From positions 1 to 9,264 of the forward strand of contig JAVEEB010000145.1 of the NCBI GenBank assembly GCA_030840665.1: 9,264 nt of DNA, read 5' to 3'. Made by a program: the position numbers and the translations under genes. Numbering within the stretch: position 1 is the first letter of the stretch; the number at the start of each line of letters is the position of its first letter. Below the pieces are notes generated by a model. That model made no database searches. It saw only the letters and a list, made by a program, of their open reading frames with translations, and had not been told where the DNA came from. The DNA comes from Frankiaceae bacterium (lineage in GTDB: Bacteria > Actinomycetota > Actinomycetes > JAVEEB01). Below, piece after piece: positions 6,110 to 9,264 of this stretch.

Positions 6110-7324
6110 GTGATCGACATCACCGAGTTCGCCGAATTCGTCCTGGCCGACGTCAAGCCGATTGCCGAGCTCGAGCTGACACTGCTGGACGCCCACGGCA
6201 GCGTCCTCGCCCAAGACGTCGCGGCCGTCGAGCCGCTGCCCGCCTTCGACCGGGTCTCCTACGACGGCTACGCGGTCCGGATGGGCGACATCACGCCCGC
6301 GGCCGGCGGCTCACCCGTGCGGCTGCACGTCGTCGGCACTGTCGATCCCGGCGCGAGCACTGGCTTTTCCGTACAAGAAGGCATGGCCGTACGCGTTCGG
6401 GCGGGGTCGGCGGCGCCTCCGGGCAGCGAGACGATCGTCCCCAGCAGCTGGACCGACGAGGGCGCCGTCACCGTCGAGATCACGCGGCCCACCGCCGAAG
6501 GCTCCGGCATTCAGCGGGCGGGTTCCGAGCTGGCCGCCGGTGCCGTCGCGCTCGCCGCCGGCACCTACCTGCGGTCCGCCCAGATCGGCCTCCTGGCCGC
6601 GGTGGGCGTCTCGCGCGCCGTCATGCACCCGCGGCCTCGGGTGGTCGTGCTGGCGAGCGGCGCGGAGTTCGTGCAGCCGGGCGCCGTCCGCCGCGTGGGG
6701 GAGTTGTACGACGCGAACAGCCTCAGCCTCACGACCGCCGCCCTCGAAGCCGGCGCCCTTGCGTACCGGGTCGGCCTCGTCCCCGACAGCAGCCAGTTGC
6801 TCGACACGCTGGAAGACCAGTTGGTCCGCGCCGATTGCGTCATCGCGACCGTCGGCCCGTCCGCCGCGAGCCAGCAGGCGCTGCACGACGTCGTGCGCCG
6901 GCTCGGCACGGTGCGGACGGAGCGGCTGGCCGTCGAGCCGGGCGGTTCCGTCACGTACGGGCGGATCGGCTTCGACGAGACCGTGTATTTCGGGTTGCCG
7001 GGCGACCCCGCGTCGGCCCTGGTGGCGTTCGAGTTGCTGGTGCGGCCGGCGTTGCGGCGGATGCTCGGGTCGACGCAGGTGCAGCGGCCTGTTGTGCGGG
7101 CCCGACTCACGACCGGCCTGCGTTCGTCGCCCGGCGTCCGCTCGTACGTCCCTGCCTGGCTTGATGTTCGGGACAACGTGTACGTCGTCGAGCCCACCGG
7201 TTCGCCGGCCCAGCTCGCGTCCTATGGCCGGGCGAACGCGCTGGTCGTCATCGATGCGGAGACCACCGAAGTGCCCGAAGGCACAACGGTGACCGCGCTC
7301 CTTTTGGAACGCCGCAACCCGTGA
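6110..7324 (+). CDS. moeA: MoeA-family, gephyrin-like protein (Glp type), degraded active site
   Basis: The 404-aa protein covers the full MoeA fold: an N-terminal region with FDRVSYDGYAVR (Asp 52), a linker domain, the MoCF-type domain (~175-320) and a C-terminal beta domain. True MoeA inserts molybdate into adenylylated molybdopterin. Here several signature residues differ. The TGAP motif reads AGSA (98-101), TG(D/S)EL reads SGAEF with Ala 185, and the SGGVSxGxxD loop reads TVGPSAASQQ (247-256), losing the glycines and the acidic residue. YDANS (200-204) and PGDPASAL are kept. Catalysis is therefore doubtful. Family knowledge: the C. glutamicum Glp protein is a repurposed molybdotransferase that binds FtsZ and the membrane receptor GlpR; a SepX/GlpR gene lies two genes on. 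GTG 6110 is the likely start, with only a weak GGCGG upstream, suggesting coupling to galU 16 nt away. Its end overlaps rimJ by 4 nt. Confidence 0.85.
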   Translation: MIDITEFAEFVLADVKPIAELELTLLDAHGSVLAQDVAAVEPLPAFDRVSYDGYAVRMGDITPAAGGSPVRLHVVGTVDPGASTGFSVQEGMAVRVRAGSAAPPGSETIVPSSWTDEGAVTVEITRPTAEGSGIQRAGSELAAGAVALAAGTYLRSAQIGLLAAVGVSRAVMHPRPRVVVLASGAEFVQPGAVRRVGELYDANSLSLTTAALEAGALAYRVGLVPDSSQLLDTLEDQLVRADCVIATVGPSAASQQALHDVVRRLGTVRTERLAVEPGGSVTYGRIGFDETVYFGLPGDPASALVAFELLVRPALRRMLGSTQVQRPVVRARLTTGLRSSPGVRSYVPAWLDVRDNVYVVEPTGSPAQLASYGRANALVVIDAETTEVPEGTTVTALLLERRNP

Positions 7325-7950
7325 GGCAACGCGACGAGGCGACCGGCTGGCCGGTCACGCTGAGGTCGGGCGACCTGACGTTGCGACCGATCGTGCTGCG
7401 CGACGCGCCGGCGTGGGTGGGGCTCCGCCGCCGCAACGCCGCCTGGATCGGCCCATGGGAGTCGACGCCACCGGGCAGGCAGACCGCCGAACCGTCGGTC
7501 GCCGGGTTCGTTGCCTACGCACTTGACCAACGCAGGTTGGCGAATGCGGGCCTGGCGATGCCGTTCGCCATCATGTTCGGCGGCGAATTCGTGGGCCAGC
7601 TCTCCGTCGCGTCGGTGACGAGGGGCGCGGTGCAGTCGGCGTCGCTCGGCTACTGGATCGATGAAGGGCACGCGGGTCGCGGCATCGTGCCGACCGCCGT
7701 CGCCCTCGTCGTCGACCACTGCTTCTCGGCGGTCGGGTTGCATCGACTCGAGATCAACGTGCGACCGGAGAACACCGCGAGTCTGCGTGTCGTGGAGAAG
7801 CTCGGCTTTCGTGAAGAAGGACTCAAACGCGGTTTCTTGTACGTGGATGGCGCGTTCCGCGACCACGTGTCTTTCGCCTTGCTGCACGAAGATGTTGCGC
7901 CGGGCGGACTGCTCAGTCGGTGGTTGGCGCACCAGTCACGACAGGGATGA
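7321..7950 (+). CDS. rimJ: GNAT-family acetyltransferase, RimJ/RimL type
   Basis: The 209-aa protein is a single GNAT domain of the RimJ/RimL class, which transfers acetyl from acetyl-CoA to protein N-termini or other amines; E. coli RimJ acts on ribosomal protein S5. Seen here: GYWIDEGHAGRGI (110-122) holding the (Q/R)xxGx(G/A)-like acetyl-CoA loop around Gly 119-Arg 120-Gly 121, LEINVRPEN (Asn 151), ASLRVVEKLGF and the closing DGAFRDHVSFALL strand. The GTG start overlaps the upstream TGA stop as GTGA (7321-7324), so translation is probably coupled. The real substrate is unknown. Its conserved place between the MoeA/Glp and SepX/GlpR genes raises, but does not prove, a link to division proteins. 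The symbol follows common annotation at this locus. Confidence 0.9.
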   Translation: MRQRDEATGWPVTLRSGDLTLRPIVLRDAPAWVGLRRRNAAWIGPWESTPPGRQTAEPSVAGFVAYALDQRRLANAGLAMPFAIMFGGEFVGQLSVASVTRGAVQSASLGYWIDEGHAGRGIVPTAVALVVDHCFSAVGLHRLEINVRPENTASLRVVEKLGFREEGLKRGFLYVDGAFRDHVSFALLHEDVAPGGLLSRWLAHQSRQG

Positions 7951-7969
7951 CGCCGCAGTAGTTGCGGCG
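7951..7969 (+). terminator. GC-rich hairpin right after rimJ
   Basis: CGCCGCA (7951-7957) and TGCGGCG (7963-7969) form a perfect 7-bp stem with a 5-nt loop, beginning at the first base after the rimJ stop. There is no U tract, which is common for actinobacterial terminators. It may end or reduce transcription from the galU run before sepX, or protect the mRNA 3' end. Confidence 0.5.
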
Positions 7970-8042
7970 AGGGGCCGTTGCCCGCGGGACGCGGTTGCGC
8001 GACACACCGATTCACGTCCGCGTTCCTGTCGACATGTCCGGT

Positions 8043-8048
8043 TAGCGT
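8043..8048 (+). promoter_or_regulatory. Possible -10 element for sepX
   Basis: TAGCGT fits TAnnnT and lies in the 141-bp gap after the rimJ hairpin. Transcription would start near 8055, giving a leader of ~37 nt that includes the GAGGAG site. No clear -35 box is seen at the right distance, so this call is weak. Confidence 0.28.
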
Positions 8049-8080
8049 TCCGTCAACCACCTGCACGTACTTTTCCTGGC

Positions 8081-8086
8081 GAGGAG
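8081..8086 (+). promoter_or_regulatory. Shine-Dalgarno site fixing a TTG start for sepX
   Basis: GAGGAG is followed by 5 nt and then TTG 8092. This marks the start more convincingly than the longer in-frame reading from 7978. Confidence 0.6.
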
Positions 8087-8091
8087 CCCTC

Positions 8092-8982
8092 TTGCGCAGC
8101 GGCCCGATCATCTTGCTGATCGTGGCTCTGTGGGCGGCCGTCCTGGTCCCTGCCTTCTTCCGGCGCCGGGACGACGCCACGGAGTCGAGGTCGGTGGACC
8201 GCTTCACCCGGGCGATGCGCACCCTCCGTCGCGACGACCCCCTTCCCGCGGACGACCGCACGATCCTGATGCCGCGCCGCCCGGCGGCCGCCATTGCGCC
8301 GCAGCTGTTCAGCAAGTCCGATGGCCGGGCCCGCTCGTACGCAGCCGCTCCGGAGCGCCCCGCCGCCCGGCCGGCCGTTTCTGCCCGGGCGGCGTCGTCT
8401 CCGCCCCGTCGCCCCGCGAGTGCGTCGCTCATCGCCCGCCGCCGGCGGGCCGCGCGCACGCTCGCCATCACCGTCGCAGTGACCTTGCTCATCGGCATCG
8501 TGGCCGGCAACGCCTTCTTCTGGATGTTGCACGGTCTGGTCGACGGCATGGCGGCCGTGTACGTCGTACACCTGCGTTCTGAGGCCAAGCGTGCAGCCCT
8601 GCTGGCGCGCCGCCGTCCCCGCGCCCGGGCTCAGCAGGCTGCGCCGCGCCCGCGGGCCGAGGCCGCCAGCGCTTCGGCGATCGACGAGCGGGCCGTCGAG
8701 CAGCACCGCGTCCGGTTCGAAGACGAAGAATCGGCGGTCTCCGTGGAACGCGCGGAAGGCGATGCCGGTGCCTCGTCCCGCGCCTGGCAGCCGATCCCGG
8801 TGCCGGTGCCGACGTACGTCACGGCCCCCAAGGCGCCGCGTCGCGGCAAGGAGATCGAGGTGCCGCCGTCCTGGGCGGACGGCCTCCGCGACGACGGTGT
8901 GGACATCGACCTGACGGCCCTCGAGCGGATCGAGCCGGAGATCGACCGGATGCTCCAGCGGCGCCGGGCGGTCAACGACTAA
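8092..8982 (+). CDS. sepX: Divisome membrane protein SepX/GlpR
   Basis: The 296-aa protein starts at TTG 8092. Its N-terminus (SGPIILLIVALWAAVLVPAF, then FRRRD and a VDRFTRAMRTL segment) resembles SepX of Streptomyces and Rv0996 of M. tuberculosis. TM1 spans ~5-23. A basic, Pro/Ala-rich cytoplasmic-looking stretch follows, then a second hydrophobic block (~122-160, around LAITVAVTLLIGIVAGNAFF) that may be one long helix or a two-helix hairpin ending in VYVVHLRSEAKRA. The C-terminal ~130 residues are low-complexity and charged, with a proline motif WQPIPVPVPTYVTAPKAP (232-249) that I recall as conserved in the family, and an acidic helical end. Known roles: SepX stabilises division septa in Streptomyces, and GlpR anchors the MoeA-like Glp to the C. 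glutamicum divisome. The locus order with the MoeA-like gene and rimJ supports the call. Confidence 0.88.
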   Translation: MRSGPIILLIVALWAAVLVPAFFRRRDDATESRSVDRFTRAMRTLRRDDPLPADDRTILMPRRPAAAIAPQLFSKSDGRARSYAAAPERPAARPAVSARAASSPPRRPASASLIARRRRAARTLAITVAVTLLIGIVAGNAFFWMLHGLVDGMAAVYVVHLRSEAKRAALLARRRPRARAQQAAPRPRAEAASASAIDERAVEQHRVRFEDEESAVSVERAEGDAGASSRAWQPIPVPVPTYVTAPKAPRRGKEIEVPPSWADGLRDDGVDIDLTALERIEPEIDRMLQRRRAVND

Positions 8983-9030
8983 CGCCTGTTGATCGAGTGG
9001 GCGACGTCATCCGCGGCAACTGCGGCGTGA

Positions 9031-9036
9031 TAACGT
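9031..9036 (+). promoter_or_regulatory. Possible -10 element for tRNA-Ala
   Basis: TAACGT, inside TGATAACGT, matches TAnnnT and lies 13 nt before the mature tRNA 5' end. Transcription would start near 9043 with a ~7-nt 5' leader for RNase P removal. A -35 box is not obvious. Confidence 0.4.
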
Positions 9037-9049
9037 CCGACTCGGTTTC

Positions 9050-9122
9050 GGGGCGTTAGCTCAGTTGGTAGAGCGCTGCGTTCGCATCGCAGAGGTCAGG
9101 AGTTCGAGTCTCCTACGCTCCA
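9050..9122 (+). tRNA. tRNA-Ala (anticodon CGC)
   Basis: The 73-nt sequence folds as a complete cloverleaf. Acceptor GGGGCGT/ACGCTCC has one G-U pair, followed by A73. The D arm is GCTC/GAGC with an AGTTGGTA loop. The anticodon arm CTGCG/CGCAG has loop TTCGCAT, anticodon CGC, reading the alanine codon GCG. The variable loop is AGGTC and the T arm AGGAG/CTCCT has loop TTCGAGT. The CCA tail is not encoded; the next bases are CCCC. GCG is a frequent codon in such a GC-rich genome. A tRNA-Ala after sepX agrees with the gene order I recall from Streptomyces. Confidence 0.97.
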
Positions 9123-9132
9123 CCCCTTAACC

Positions 9133-9150
9133 CCCTGGTCACAGGGTTTT
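9133..9150 (+). terminator. Short hairpin with T tract after tRNA-Ala
   Basis: CCCTG (9133-9137) and CAGGG (9142-9146) form a 5-bp stem with loop GTCA, followed directly by TTTT (9147-9150). This is the form of a short intrinsic terminator, 10 nt after the tRNA. Confidence 0.55.
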
Positions 9151-9160
9151 CGACCGCAGA

Positions 9161-9262
9161 TTAGACGGTCCGCCAACGCATTCGCGGCGGGCCTCTTGCG
9201 TTTCGGCGTCCCCAACCGTCGAAGTCCCGCGAGAGCTGGATTGTCAGGTCATCGGACTCGTG
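9161..9262 (-). CDS. Possible 3' end of a minus-strand gene, unrecognised
   Basis: The minus strand is open from the window edge to TAA (complement of 9161-9163), giving 33 codons (HESDDLTIQLSRDFDGW, then Arg-rich). The first half has a plausible amphipathic composition, but the end is Arg/Pro-rich as in random GC-rich translation. No family was recognised and the length is too short to trust. The plus strand also stays open here. Nothing else was seen in 9151-9264. Confidence 0.15.
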   Translation of the reverse strand, partial: HESDDLTIQLSRDFDGWGRRNARGPPRMRWRTV

Positions 9263-9264
9263 GA

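Noticed and set aside
5191..6156. 321-aa minus-strand open frame opposite galU
   Set aside because: Low-complexity shadow. The plus strand carries every GalU signature.
7650..8588. 312-aa minus-strand open frame across the rimJ/sepX junction
   Set aside because: Arg/Ser-rich with no motif; it covers two well-supported plus-strand genes and the gap between them.
9050..9264. Integration (att) site at the tRNA-Ala 3' end
   Set aside because: No repeat of the tRNA 3' end and no integrase sequence is visible in the remaining ~140 bases; a terminator-like hairpin follows instead.
1..9264. CRISPR array, transposon ends or phage genes
   Set aside because: No regularly spaced repeats, transposase-like frames or long inverted repeats were found on reading both strands. 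Gene order is that of a stable chromosomal core region.

Overview
The window is GC-rich chromosomal DNA with the codon pattern of a high-GC actinobacterium (Actinomycetota). GTG and TTG starts are frequent. The right half carries an actinobacterial gene order recalled from Streptomyces and Mycobacterium: galU, a MoeA-family gene, rimJ, sepX/glpR and tRNA-Ala, with 5-formyltetrahydrofolate cyclo-ligase just upstream on the opposite strand. The genus cannot be fixed from the sequence. No IS element, phage gene, CRISPR array or riboswitch was seen, and no gene-free stretch exceeds 300 bases.

Left part (1-2393, plus strand): the 3' end of a small thioredoxin-like (2Fe-2S) ferredoxin gene, then two genes for anti-sigma-factor-type (RsbW/SpoIIAB-like) ATPases. 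The first is a fusion: ATPase domain, an unassigned helical middle region and a C-terminal PAS domain. The second is a stand-alone ATPase domain. They look like paralogues and may act in one partner-switching or light/redox/ligand-sensing pathway, but no sigma factor, STAS antagonist or SpoIIE phosphatase lies in the window.

Middle (2397-5139): a minus-strand 5-formyltetrahydrofolate cyclo-ligase (folate salvage) converges on the ATPase pair with a 3-nt gap. Divergent from it is a membrane-bound diguanylate cyclase (TM, extracytoplasmic sensor, TM, HAMP, GAF, GGDEF) whose catalytic motif and RxxD inhibitory site look intact.

Right part (5185-9122, plus strand): galU (UDP-glucose synthesis), apparently leaderless, followed by a MoeA-like gene and rimJ (GNAT acetyltransferase) in a tight run. 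A hairpin then separates these from sepX/glpR, which encodes a divisome membrane protein. The MoeA-like protein keeps the fold but has lost several signature catalytic residues. This fits the gephyrin-like division protein Glp, whose membrane receptor GlpR is encoded two genes downstream, better than a working molybdotransferase. The run ends with tRNA-Ala(CGC) and a short terminator-like hairpin. The most interesting items are the catalytically degraded MoeA/Glp next to SepX/GlpR and the tandem ATPase/PAS pair.
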